Positions 14,943 through 23,159 of a stretch of 45,772 nt of DNA are shown here, one piece after another. The stretch comes from Bacillota bacterium (lineage in GTDB: Bacteria; Eremiobacterota; SpSt-956; JAKJGF01), in the NCBI GenBank assembly GCA_029555925.1, contig JAKPQU010000042.1:1-45772 (forward strand). Reading direction: 5' to 3'. Below the pieces are notes generated by a model. That model saw only the letters and a program-made list of their open reading frames with translations, was not told the origin of the DNA and searched no databases. Positions within the stretch are counted from its first letter, which is position 1. Each line of letters starts with the position of its first letter. A program made the translations under genes and the position numbers.

Positions 14943-17063
14943 TTATATAAGATGGGAAATATTGGAAAGGGCTTCTTTTATTTCTCTGTTTTCCGGTTCA
15001 ATTTCAAGGGCTCTGGAGTAAATAATTTTAGCTTCTTCGTAATTATGAAGAAAAGCACATAATTTACCCTTTTGAAATAGAATTGATACATCATCCGGAT
15101 TAATTTGCAGCAAGCAATCATACATAGAAAGAGCTGTTGTGAAATTCTCTCTGGCAATAAGTATTCTTATAAGATAACGATAGATCTCAAGTTCCGACGG
15201 ATAGGTAGCCACAAGGTCCATAACAGTATCATATGCTTTTTGCAGCTCATTTACAGACATGTAATAATCGGATTTCATAAACACAGCTTTTATAAATTCA
15301 TCTTTTCTATGGGAAGGAATTTTATTTAATAGTTCAAAGGCTTCCTCTATTCTGTCTGCAGCAATATAAGCCTCTGACAGAACAAGCATAAGTGTAAGGT
15401 TATCTCTGTGTTCTGCCTTTATAAGGTATTCTATGGCATGGTCTGGTCTGCCTGTATCTATATAGATATAGGCCAGATTTATATAAGGATTTATATTTCC
15501 TGGTTCAATATCTATTGATTTTATAAAATCTTCTTCTGCCTTATTCTTATTGTCTGAATAATAATAACATATACCTCTGTTAAGATATATGAGTCCTTCA
15601 TATTGTTCAGTCTGTTTATTCAGATGTTGAATTACCTCTGTGTAAAGTCTGATGGCTTCCGAATATTCTCCTGTCCTTCTGAGAAGTTCTGCTTTCCTGA
15701 GGTTTATATGATGATGGTCGGGAAATATGAGCAGATACTGGTCGAGCAGTTTTAATGCTTCTTTAATTCCCTGAAGATGTTCTATAAAATCTGCCATATA
15801 TTCTATAAAAAACGGATAGGAACTACTTCCCATAGAGACTGATTTCTGATAATATTCCATGGCTTTATCCGGTATATTTAAATATTCATAGCATCTTGCT
15901 ATATTTACTATTAAAGGTAATTCCCGTTTATTATATTCAAAGGTTTTTAAATAGAAATTCAGGGCATCTGCCCATTTCCCCATATTAAAATATATTTCAC
16001 CCATCAGGTGATGGGTTTTCCATCCCGCTGTTCCGCTGTCTGTTACGAGTGAAGTTGTTTTTCTGTCTTTATCCAGGGCTTTGTTGCAGAATTCAAGAGC
16101 AATGGTATAATTTTTTAATTTATAATTACAGAAGGCATTAACATAATTTACGTCAGGAAGGGCAGGAGCAATTTTTAAAACTTCCTGTGCCAGTTCGGCA
16201 GCTTTATTGATATTTCCTTTGTGTAGCAGGGAACTTGTGGCTATTACATAGGCATTGGGAAGAAAGGGTTCTGTTTTTCTTGAATATTTTTTTACAGATT
16301 GAAAGCAACTCAGACTTTTATCGTAGTTATTATCTATATAATGGAGAGTCTGCAGGTTGTAATAATGAAAAGGGTTCTTTTTTTCCTTCTGGATTTGTTT
16401 TTTCAGCAGTTTTATATTGCGTTCTCTCTTGCCTTTTTCTTTATATCTTGTTTTCATATAGCCATAATGGTGGATAATGACATCAGGCAGTTTATAGATA
16501 TCCGGTTCTGTTCCGTCCTGATAGAGAAGCTGTTCATGTATTACTCCTTTATAGGCAAATTTACCTGTATTGGGAAAGATTCTGCAATGAAAGTGTTCTG
16601 TTGTATTGTTTTCTTCTTCCGCATGATTTATTATCTTTGGAGATAAGGGATTATTTATATTGCCGGTTTCCAGAAATTTTCTGAATTTCCAGACAGACGA
16701 AGAGTCGAATACTTCGTCTCCGTCCATTACCAGAATCCAGTCGCCACTGGCATGACTCAGGGAAAAATTCCTTGCTTTCCCGAAATCATCGTGCCATTTA
16801 TAATGGAATATCCTTGCGTCGAATTTTTCCGCAATTTCTACAGTCCTGTCAGTAGAGCCTGTATCTACTATTATCATCTCATCTACAAGGCCTCTGACAC
16901 TTTCAAGGCAGTCAGGTAGAGTATCTTCTTCATTTTTTACAATCATACAGAGAGAGATTTTTACCTTTTTTATATCCAGTGAAAATGCCCTGAGAACTTC
17001 TTCTGATTGTTTGAATTTTATATCAGTGCTTTTTAAATTTTCCTTTGATTTATCTTCTGACAT
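14943..17063 (-). CDS. Family 2 glycosyltransferase with TPR repeats
   Basis: The 706-residue protein has a GT2 domain at about 33-150: ISLCMIVKNEEDTLPDCLES, then VDEMIIVDTGSTDRTVEIAE, and the metal-binding VMDGDE near 115. The rest (about 230-700) is a chain of TPR repeats (for example NRGICYYYSDNKNKAEEDFI and PYINLAYIYIDTGRPDHAIE). This SPINDLY-like or DUF-type arrangement is common in enzymes that glycosylate proteins. Its position beside flaG-fliD and before heptose genes makes flagellin or surface glycan modification plausible, but the acceptor is not shown. AGGAGAT precedes the ATG. No signal peptide or membrane segment is seen, so it acts in the cytoplasm. Confidence 0.88.
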   Translation of the reverse strand: MSEDKSKENLKSTDIKFKQSEEVLRAFSLDIKKVKISLCMIVKNEEDTLPDCLESVRGLVDEMIIVDTGSTDRTVEIAEKFDARIFHYKWHDDFGKARNFSLSHASGDWILVMDGDEVFDSSSVWKFRKFLETGNINNPLSPKIINHAEEENNTTEHFHCRIFPNTGKFAYKGVIHEQLLYQDGTEPDIYKLPDVIIHHYGYMKTRYKEKGKRERNIKLLKKQIQKEKKNPFHYYNLQTLHYIDNNYDKSLSCFQSVKKYSRKTEPFLPNAYVIATSSLLHKGNINKAAELAQEVLKIAPALPDVNYVNAFCNYKLKNYTIALEFCNKALDKDRKTTSLVTDSGTAGWKTHHLMGEIYFNMGKWADALNFYLKTFEYNKRELPLIVNIARCYEYLNIPDKAMEYYQKSVSMGSSSYPFFIEYMADFIEHLQGIKEALKLLDQYLLIFPDHHHINLRKAELLRRTGEYSEAIRLYTEVIQHLNKQTEQYEGLIYLNRGICYYYSDNKNKAEEDFIKSIDIEPGNINPYINLAYIYIDTGRPDHAIEYLIKAEHRDNLTLMLVLSEAYIAADRIEEAFELLNKIPSHRKDEFIKAVFMKSDYYMSVNELQKAYDTVMDLVATYPSELEIYRYLIRILIARENFTTALSMYDCLLQINPDDVSILFQKGKLCAFLHNYEEAKIIYSRALEIEPENREIKEALSNISHLI

Positions 17064-17125
17064 GGTAATATCTCCTATTTTTAGATTACAGAAAATGCGG
17101 ATTTATATGAGAATTGTGAAGGGTG

Positions 17126-17222
17126 AAGAGTGAAGTGTGAAGGGACGATCAGTTCTCATTCTTGTCGTGACCATTCGGTCATGGCATCACGTATCACGCA
17201 TCACGCATCACGCATCACGCAT
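17126..17222. repeat. Composite heptamer-hairpin-heptamer element
   Basis: Minus-strand order from the upstream gene: GTGATGC heptamers containing the stop codon of the gene at 17201, a hairpin CATGACC-GAAT-GGTCACG (17166-17183), then ACTTCAC/TCTTCAC/CCTTCAC heptamers in opposite sense, then the glycosyltransferase start region. Confidence 0.85.
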
Positions 17223-18088
17223 TTATGCAGAGAAGGTATTGTCTTCTCATGACGACCCATGATTTCCAGGGACATACCGCCCATTGATGTAGGTCTTTCC
17301 AGGACATTTACCGTAGGTCTGTAATGTTTGAGCATATCCATATTGGCGGCAGTAAATTTTTTTATTTCAAACCCCAGGTTTCGCGCTATTGTGAAAGATT
17401 TCAGAAATACCTCCGGCATTATTACGGCAGAACCTATATTTACCAATACTCCTCCTTCAAGTTTACTGATAGAATCCGTAAGAACCATAAAATCGTGATA
17501 GGAAGTTTTTCCCATGGCTCCACCGTCACATGAAGGGTGCTGATATATTATCTCTGCTCCGATGGATGTATGGACGGTTACGGGAATGTTTAATTTCCAG
17601 GCATTATATATAAGGCTTTCTTCCCGAAAAGGCAGATTGCTTATCAATCTCCCTATGGACTCTCCGAAACCTCTGTTCTCAAGAGCTCCTTCTTTTATTG
17701 CCCCATTCATCATCCGTCCTGTTTCCTCTGCCATGCCAAAAGAGCCATCTTCTATGTTTACAGCCACATCTTCCGAAGTTTCTCCTATAAGGGCAATTTC
17801 AAAATCATGGATGGAAAAGCTTCCGTTTACGGCAATATGTGTTATTATGCCTTTTTTTATTAAATCTATAAGTAACGGAGTGCACCCTACTTTTACTATA
17901 TGACCTCCCATCATAAAGATGACCTGTTTTTTATTTTTCCATGACTCTATAATCTTACGGGACAGAATTTCTAATTCTTTACTGTCCATAAGAGCAATAT
18001 CATTATCAACCCTTATAAAATCTTTAAGAGATACCTTGTTTTTTCTATCTTTTATACTGTATGTTTTTATGTTGTTAAAATTTATCAT
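17201..18088 (-). CDS. Deoxyhypusine-synthase-like protein
   Basis: The 295-residue protein resembles the deoxyhypusine-synthase fold family as found in bacterial homologues of unknown substrate that lie beside heptose genes (for instance in Geobacter). Visible blocks are NKKQVIFMMGGHIVKVGCTP (about 51-70), HIAVNGSFSIHDFE, IYQHPSCDGGAMGKTSYHDF and VLVNIGSAVIMPEVFLKSF. Bacteria lack eIF5A, so true hypusine formation is unlikely. Its place directly after gmhB in the heptose cluster suggests a role in cell-envelope sugar metabolism, by context only. There is no Shine-Dalgarno sequence before the ATG. The last six residues CVMRDA and the TGA stop are encoded by the GTGATGC heptamer array. Confidence 0.7.
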   Translation of the reverse strand: MINFNNIKTYSIKDRKNKVSLKDFIRVDNDIALMDSKELEILSRKIIESWKNKKQVIFMMGGHIVKVGCTPLLIDLIKKGIITHIAVNGSFSIHDFEIALIGETSEDVAVNIEDGSFGMAEETGRMMNGAIKEGALENRGFGESIGRLISNLPFREESLIYNAWKLNIPVTVHTSIGAEIIYQHPSCDGGAMGKTSYHDFMVLTDSISKLEGGVLVNIGSAVIMPEVFLKSFTIARNLGFEIKKFTAANMDMLKHYRPTVNVLERPTSMGGMSLEIMGRHEKTIPSLHKCVMRDA

Positions 18089-18105
18089 AGGGACGTAATG
18101 TGTTA

Positions 18106-18213
18106 TAATCGTGATGCGTAATGCGTGATGAATATTTCGTTACAGGCCGTTTAATTAAAAGCCTCTACTCACTTTTCACGACTCACAACTCACGACTCAC
18201 TACTCACTATTAA
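18106..18213. repeat. Composite heptamer-palindrome-heptamer element
   Basis: Minus-strand order: GTGAGTAGTGAGTCGTGAG (includes the gmhB stop), a core AGGCTTTTAATTAAACGGCC (18145-18164, imperfect palindrome), then CATCACGCATTACGCATCAC before the next start. The core is a diverged copy of the palindrome at 19751-19770. Confidence 0.88.
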
Positions 18214-18726
18214 TTTCGCCGCCTCATATAAATCACTGACAATAAAATCGGGTAATACATTATATTCTCCGTCTTTACCGCCTTTTCCTGTTTTTACCAT
18301 TATGGTTTTACATCCGCCGTCTTTACCCATTTTTATATCACATGTTTTGTCACCTATAAAATAACTTTCTTCAATATTAATATTCAGTTCTGTTGCAGCT
18401 TTCTTTAAGAGTTCCGTTTCAGGTTTCCTGCATCTGCAATTGTCCGATGGTTCATGGGGGCAGTAATAAATACCGGCAATGGCAATACTGTTTTTTTTCA
18501 GTAAAGATATGACATGATGGTGGAGCTTTTCCATATCATGACAGGTGTAATAACCTCTGCCTATGCCGGACTGATTTGTTATTATTACAAGTTTATATCC
18601 TTTTAGAGATAATTCCCGCAATCCTTCGATGGCATTAGGTAAAAATTCCCAGTCTTCTATTTTATAAACATAGTTTTTATCAATATTTATAGTTCCGTCT
18701 CTATCAAGAAATATTGCTCCGCTCAT
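18190..18726 (-). CDS. gmhB: D-glycero-D-manno-heptose-1,7-bisphosphate 7-phosphatase GmhB
   Basis: The 178-residue HAD-family phosphatase removes the 7-phosphate of heptose bisphosphate in ADP-heptose synthesis for the LPS inner core. It shows the catalytic FLDRDGTIN (residues 6-14, nucleophile Asp 8 and Asp 10), ITNQSGIGRGYY, the zinc-binding group CPHEP...DNCRCRKP (about 105-118) and IGDKTCDIKMG. It overlaps the upstream kinase gene by 23 bp, so the two are coupled. The C-terminal VSSES and stop are encoded by GTGAGTC heptamers, replacing the natural end. Length is in the family range. Confidence 0.93.
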   Translation of the reverse strand: MSGAIFLDRDGTINIDKNYVYKIEDWEFLPNAIEGLRELSLKGYKLVIITNQSGIGRGYYTCHDMEKLHHHVISLLKKNSIAIAGIYYCPHEPSDNCRCRKPETELLKKAATELNINIEESYFIGDKTCDIKMGKDGGCKTIMVKTGKGGKDGEYNVLPDFIVSDLYEAAKLIVSSES

Positions 18727-19678
18727 GTTTTATCTCTCTTTTTATTTCTTCTACTGTAGTAGTGGCAGTTCCTGCTTTGCCGACAACGATACCTGCCGCA
18801 TAATTGGCAATATATGAAGCTTCTTTCATTGTTCCTCCCGAAGCAATTGCTGTGGCGATAGTGGCAATTACCGTATCTCCTGCACCTGTAACATCGTATA
18901 CTTCCCTTGCTTTTGTAGGAAGTTTAAAAAAGTCACCGTCTTTTTTAAATAAATACATTCCCTGTGCTCCGCAGGTAATCAATATATGAGAATTCATTTC
19001 TTCCATTAATTTATGCCCTATTATAGATATTGCATCTTCATTTTCCGCATAAATGCCTGTCATCTCAACTGCTTCCTTCAGATTTGGCGTAATCAGATAG
19101 GATCCTTTATAAAATTCCTTATGCTTTGGTTTCGGGTCTATTATAACTTTTTTATTTGAATATTTAATTACAAATTCGGCAATTTCTTTTGTGATAGTTC
19201 CTTTTGCATAATCAGATATTACTATTACATCGTAATTATGTATGTTTTTCTGTAACTGTTGGATAATTTTTTCTTCTGTGTCTTTTGATATATCTACAGT
19301 ATTTTCATAGTCTATTCTGATTAGCTGCTGGCTCTGACTTACAACTCTTATTTTCTGTATGGTTTTTTTAGCCTTATCGCCGAACACCATATCACCATTT
19401 ATATGTTTTTCGTGAAGACATGACAGAAGAATATTACCTGCTTCATCTTCACCTGTTACTCCGCATATGTTGGTTCTTGTTCCCAGGGATGCAGTATTGT
19501 TTGCCACATTCGCCGCACCTCCAAGTATATATTTTTCTTTCTTTACATTTACTACCTGAACAGGTGCTTCGGGAGATATTCTGTCTACTTCTCCGTATAT
19601 ATATTTGTCTAACATTATATCTCCTATGACAAGAATATTTTTATTTTTAAAATTATCAAGTATTTGTTCTGTTTCCAT
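18704..19678 (-). CDS. hldA: Heptose-7-phosphate kinase (HldA / RfaE domain I)
   Basis: The 324-residue PfkB-family sugar kinase phosphorylates heptose 7-phosphate at C1. Motifs: ILVIGDIMLDKYIYGEVDRI and SPEAPVQV (N-terminal RfaE signature), GGAANVANNTASLG (sugar binding, about 54-67), and the catalytic DVTGAGDTVIATIATAIASGG (about 264-284, shown in outline) with base Asp in GAGD. The nucleotidyltransferase domain of bifunctional HldE is absent, so a separate HldC-type protein must exist elsewhere. AGGAAG precedes the ATG. It lies between gmhA and gmhB in one minus-strand run. Confidence 0.93.
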   Translation of the reverse strand: METEQILDNFKNKNILVIGDIMLDKYIYGEVDRISPEAPVQVVNVKKEKYILGGAANVANNTASLGTRTNICGVTGEDEAGNILLSCLHEKHINGDMVFGDKAKKTIQKIRVVSQSQQLIRIDYENTVDISKDTEEKIIQQLQKNIHNYDVIVISDYAKGTITKEIAEFVIKYSNKKVIIDPKPKHKEFYKGSYLITPNLKEAVEMTGIYAENEDAISIIGHKLMEEMNSHILITCGAQGMYLFKKDGDFFKLPTKAREVYDVTGAGDTVIATIATAIASGGTMKEASYIANYAAGIVVGKAGTATTTVEEIKREIKHERSNIS

Positions 19679-19699
19679 GTATTATTCTTCCTTTTTTAA

Positions 19700-19798
19700 A
19701 TCGTGACGCGTAATGCGTGATGCGTAATACGTGATACGTATCCCATTACAGGGCGTTTAATTAAACGCCCCTGCTCACTGCTCACTGCTCACTGAATA
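19700..19798. repeat. Composite heptamer element with perfect 20-bp palindrome
   Basis: Minus-strand order: CAGTGAGCAGTGAGCAGTGAG (in part; includes the gmhA stop), then the perfect palindrome GGGCGTTTAATTAAACGCCC (19751-19770), then ATCACGTATTACGCATCACG and CGTCACGATTTAA before the hldA ribosome-binding site. This is the clearest example of the intergenic grammar. Confidence 0.92.
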
Positions 19799-20362
19799 TA
19801 GTTCATCTTCCACCAGCTTACATATTATATGTCCCACCGTAATATGCACTTCCTGTATTCTCTGTGTGCTATCGGAAGGGACAATAAATGAAATATCTGC
19901 TATGTCTTTGATTTTTCCCCCGTCTCTCCCTGTAAAAGCCACTGTAACTGCCCCCTCTTTTTTTGCCTGTATGATACCTTTTATTATGTTTATTGAATTT
20001 CCGCTTGTAGAAAAAGCGATAACTACATCATTACGGTGAACAAAAGCCTCTATTTGACGTTCGAAAACCCTGTCGTACCCCCAGTCATTTCCTATGGCTG
20101 TAAGAACCGATGTGTTTGTATTAAGGGCAATGCTTGGTATGGCTTTTCTGTTTTTTATATCCAGTTGATGGGTCAGTTCTCCCTGAATATGCTGTGCGTC
20201 TGCAGCACTTCCTCCGTTACCGAAGAGAACAACCTTTCCTCCCTGCCTGATAGATTTTATTATAACGATGGCAATCTCTTCAATTTTTCCTGAAAGGTTG
20301 TCTGCCACTTTTTTCTTTATTTCAGCACTGTCATAAAGTACTGATTTTATTATGGATTGCAT
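19775..20362 (-). CDS. gmhA: Sedoheptulose-7-phosphate isomerase GmhA
   Basis: The 195-residue SIS-domain protein converts sedoheptulose 7-phosphate to D-glycero-D-manno-heptose 7-phosphate, the first step of ADP-heptose synthesis. Motifs: VVLFGNGGSAADAQHIQGEL (about 43-62), ALNTNTSVLTAIGNDWGYDR, FSTSGNSINIIKGI, and STQRIQEVHITVGHIICKLVE with the active-site Glu and His. GGAAAGGA precedes the ATG. It is first of the gmhA-hldA-gmhB run. The C-terminal SVSSEQ and the stop are encoded by GTGAGCA heptamers. Confidence 0.95.
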   Translation of the reverse strand: MQSIIKSVLYDSAEIKKKVADNLSGKIEEIAIVIIKSIRQGGKVVLFGNGGSAADAQHIQGELTHQLDIKNRKAIPSIALNTNTSVLTAIGNDWGYDRVFERQIEAFVHRNDVVIAFSTSGNSINIIKGIIQAKKEGAVTVAFTGRDGGKIKDIADISFIVPSDSTQRIQEVHITVGHIICKLVEDELYSVSSEQ

Positions 20363-20411
20363 GTGGAAATTTATCCTTTCCAGATTTTTTAGTGAATTAT
20401 ATCATAATTGT

Positions 20412-20471
20412 AGTGAAGAGTAATCAGTGATTAGTGACCATTTAATAGCTTACTCTTCACTCTTCACGCTC
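20412..20471. repeat. Heptamer element between RNase D and gmhA
   Basis: Minus strand: GTGAAGAGTGAAGAGTAAGC containing the RNase D stop, a short AT-rich core, then TCACTAATCACTGATTACTC and TTCACTA in opposite sense. It has the same grammar without a GC-rich hairpin. Confidence 0.78.
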
Positions 20472-21623
20472 TTTATTTTTCAGTAAAATAATCTTTTTTC
20501 TTTTCGGGGAAAAACCTACTGTAACAGTTCCGTCTATTATCTGTTTCAATTCTTTACCTACCAGTTTATTACGCCATCCCTTGAGAAGAGGTGTTTCATA
20601 ATCTATCTCAAAAAGATGATTGTAAATAAATTTCTCTATATCATCCTGTCTTGCAATAATTCCATGAGGCATATTTTTTTCAGCAGCTTTTTTCTTTATG
20701 AAAGCAGTAAGCAAAGTGGTAAGACCATCAGGTATTTTACAGGTTCTCTTTCTTTTCAGAATTTTCTTATATCTTCTACCTTTCTCTATAGTTTTTAAAA
20801 TTTCATGGCCATATCTTTTTATGAGACCCGGGAATATGCCCGGTACAGACCGTAATTCCTCCATAGAATAAGGCCCGATTATTGCAAGGTTGACAATTGC
20901 TTCATCTTTAATGACATCTTTTCTTATCCTGTCCAGTTCTCTTGCTTTTTCTTCGCGCCACATATAAAGCTCACTGTATATATTACGGGCTTTGCCTTTT
21001 ATATTACCTGGTATTTTAACCTGATCTTCCAGATTTTTCGGTCTGTAGTTTTCTTCCTGTTCCAGTTTCTGGAATTCTTCTTCTACCCAGTTGTAACGTC
21101 CCAGATTTTTTAATTTTTCAGTGAGATGCTTATATACGACAGGAAGATATCGGACATCATCAAGACCATATTCTATCTGTTCCTTTGTGAGAGGCCTCTG
21201 AAGCCAGTTTGTATAGGTCTCACTTTTATTTAACGTAACACCTGATATATCCTGAACAAGTTTTGCGTAACCTATCTGTTCTTCATATCCTGTAAAAGAC
21301 GCTGCAACCTGTGTGTCAAAAATTGGTTTCGGGACTTTTCCGAATAGATGGTAGAATATAGATACATCTTCCTTACATGAATGAAGTATTTTTGTTATGG
21401 AAGGATTTATGAGTAATTCTGAAAAAGAAGTTAAATTTTTTATCTCCAGGGTGTCAATAATAGCGCATAAATGTTCCGAAGCAACCTGAATAATACCGAG
21501 ACGTGAATAGTAATAACGTTCCCTTACGAATTCCGTATCAATAGCTATATAGCTACAGGATGAAAGACTGGAACATAATTCTTTAAGAGTTTTTTCATCT
21601 TTAATATACTGTGTGTTTATCAT
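20457..21623 (-). CDS. rnd: Ribonuclease D-like 3'-5' exonuclease
   Basis: The protein (388 residues from the chosen start) is a DEDDy exonuclease of the RNase D family, acting on tRNA 3' ends. Motifs: IAIDTEFVRE (ExoI, DxE), HSCKEDVSIFYHLFG (ExoII), and YGLDDVRYLPVVY (ExoIII with Tyr and Asp), followed by two HRDC-like helical regions (GKARNIYSELYMWREEKARE and KKAAEKNMPHGIIARQDDIE). I chose ATG at 21623; an in-frame GTG at 21650 lies inside 8-bp repeats. Neither has a Shine-Dalgarno sequence, the array running directly into the start. The last residues EREE and the stop come from GTGAAGA heptamers. Confidence 0.92.
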   Translation of the reverse strand: MINTQYIKDEKTLKELCSSLSSCSYIAIDTEFVRERYYYSRLGIIQVASEHLCAIIDTLEIKNLTSFSELLINPSITKILHSCKEDVSIFYHLFGKVPKPIFDTQVAASFTGYEEQIGYAKLVQDISGVTLNKSETYTNWLQRPLTKEQIEYGLDDVRYLPVVYKHLTEKLKNLGRYNWVEEEFQKLEQEENYRPKNLEDQVKIPGNIKGKARNIYSELYMWREEKARELDRIRKDVIKDEAIVNLAIIGPYSMEELRSVPGIFPGLIKRYGHEILKTIEKGRRYKKILKRKRTCKIPDGLTTLLTAFIKKKAAEKNMPHGIIARQDDIEKFIYNHLFEIDYETPLLKGWRNKLVGKELKQIIDGTVTVGFSPKRKKIILLKNKEREE

Positions 21624-21627
21624 AATT

Positions 21628-21690
21628 TTAGCAATTCGGCAATTCAGCACTTCAGCACTTCAGCAATTTAGCAATTTAGCAATTCGACTG
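21628..21690. repeat. 8-bp tandem repeats directly upstream of RNase D
   Basis: Units CAATTCAG, CACTTCAG and CAATTTAG repeat every 8 bp on the plus strand, sister to 6674-6736. On the minus strand they end GCTAAAATT directly before the ATG. Confidence 0.8.
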
Positions 21691-21706
21691 ATATGCTGAC
21701 ATGCTA

Positions 21707-23005
21707 TTAAACTACAAACCTTATACCTGTTTCTTTACAGATTTTAAAATAATTCTCTGCGAGCCATGTATTTACTATCTGGTTAGATTGATTTGTCTTT
21801 TTTATCCACGAAATGATTTTTGACAGTATGGAATTTTTTTCTTCATCCTTTGCAGAAGAAAAATGTTTCTTAAACCTTCTTGTGTCGTAAAGATACATTT
21901 TTATCAGGTTTTCCGGCTCTAATTTGGATAATATTTCCTGTATATCCATACGATTTTTCTTCGCTTCTATAAGATCTTTTTTTACCGAATAATCAAGATC
22001 CCGGAAGAGGATATTATTTTGATTTAAATCTTTGGTGATTTTATTTCTTATTACTTTATATTCTTCCGCCTTTGCTTTTACCTGGCTCTGGGGTATTTCC
22101 GTTTCCGCTTCAAGGCCGGAGAAAAAAGAGCTTGTTGTTATAGTGCTAATGATTGCTTCACGGGCAATCTGCTCAAGTTTTGTATTGGTCAGATCTTCTT
22201 TAAATCCTATATACCCATGGCGAAACAATACATTTAAAACCTGGTTTTTATTGGTTCCATTCAGGAATATGTCTGCATCATCTCCGAGATAAATTGAAGG
22301 CTTTATTGTAGTAAAATATATGACTATACTCCTCTGGCTTACAAGATAGTAAACGTCTCCTTCCGGTATGGATTCTCTCATACATTCTACAGGTTTCCTT
22401 ACAGGAAGAATATTTCTTTCAGGTATCCTTATAAGATCCAGTGTGGGATATTTCTGTGAAATGTCATAAGGTTCTGCTACGAGCTTTTTGAGCTTCTCTG
22501 TCCTTGTTTTACTCAGCATTCTGTAAGGATCGGTTTTAATAGTTCCTATTTCCTGTTTTATTTCTTTTATTCTCTTAACACTTTTTCCCGGTGTTTCCAG
22601 ATCAAGTTCTATAAAGAGTTTTCTGTTTAACCTGTCATAATAACAGGAAATTTTTCCCATAAGTACTTCTTTTAACGTAATATCATTGATTAAGTTAAAA
22701 AATTCCTGATCTGCATATATAAAATTTATAAGATGGCGAAGACAGGAATAATCATCTCTTAATATAACGTCATCTCTCTGATTTACCGTTGTAATTACTA
22801 CATGACCTTTGAGATAATCGTCTCCGAATTTTTTTGCCAGATCGGGGCTGTATCCTGTGGCATCCATCCTCAGACCTTCAATATCTTCCCTTGTGGCGTT
22901 GGTGCCTATGTGAGATAGAAATTGAAGATAATTATCTATCTTCTGACCTTTTATAAGTTCAAAATCTTCATCTTTTAATACTTTAAAATCTATTTTATCA
23001 GCCAT
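21707..23005 (-). CDS. Unknown protein linked to AAA+ ATPase cluster
   Basis: The 432-residue cytoplasmic protein has no signal peptide or membrane segment. From memory its N-terminal pattern (YLQFLSHIGTNATREDIEG, RMDATGYSPDLAKKFGDDYL) resembles DUF6638 proteins found near ATPases in Bacteroidota; this is a weak recollection and needs a profile search. The middle (about 70-270) is mixed alpha/beta, and the C-terminal third is helical and Lys-rich (NKITKDLNQNNILFRDLDYS). GGAAGT precedes the ATG. It follows the AAA+ ATPase gene after about 150 bp with a heptamer array, and is probably part of the same functional set with the genes at 27545 and 28754. Confidence 0.65.
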   Translation of the reverse strand: MADKIDFKVLKDEDFELIKGQKIDNYLQFLSHIGTNATREDIEGLRMDATGYSPDLAKKFGDDYLKGHVVITTVNQRDDVILRDDYSCLRHLINFIYADQEFFNLINDITLKEVLMGKISCYYDRLNRKLFIELDLETPGKSVKRIKEIKQEIGTIKTDPYRMLSKTRTEKLKKLVAEPYDISQKYPTLDLIRIPERNILPVRKPVECMRESIPEGDVYYLVSQRSIVIYFTTIKPSIYLGDDADIFLNGTNKNQVLNVLFRHGYIGFKEDLTNTKLEQIAREAIISTITTSSFFSGLEAETEIPQSQVKAKAEEYKVIRNKITKDLNQNNILFRDLDYSVKKDLIEAKKNRMDIQEILSKLEPENLIKMYLYDTRRFKKHFSSAKDEEKNSILSKIISWIKKTNQSNQIVNTWLAENYFKICKETGIRFVV

Positions 23006-23095
23006 ATTATACTTCCATTCAAATTTTCAATTCTCAACTGATTAAGAGACTGTAAAAAAATAACCCTGTCAAATTATTAAAACGGCTATTATCCC

Positions 23096-23125
23096 CGCGT
23101 CACGCGTTACGCGTTACGCGTCACG
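23096..23125. repeat. CGTNACG heptamer array
   Basis: CGTCACG, CGTTACG, CGTTACG, CGTCACG (23098-23125), the same four-unit order as at 4286-4313, in the gap between the AAA+ gene and the unknown gene at 21707. Confidence 0.88.
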
Positions 23126-23159
23126 ATATAAACTGTGACTATGATGTAGTTACCCCGGA

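Noticed and set aside
18165..18213. SlmA-type nucleoid-occlusion sites (GTGAGTACTCAC-like)
   Set aside because: GTGAGT occurs as direct heptamers, not as the required palindrome, and slmA is not in the window.
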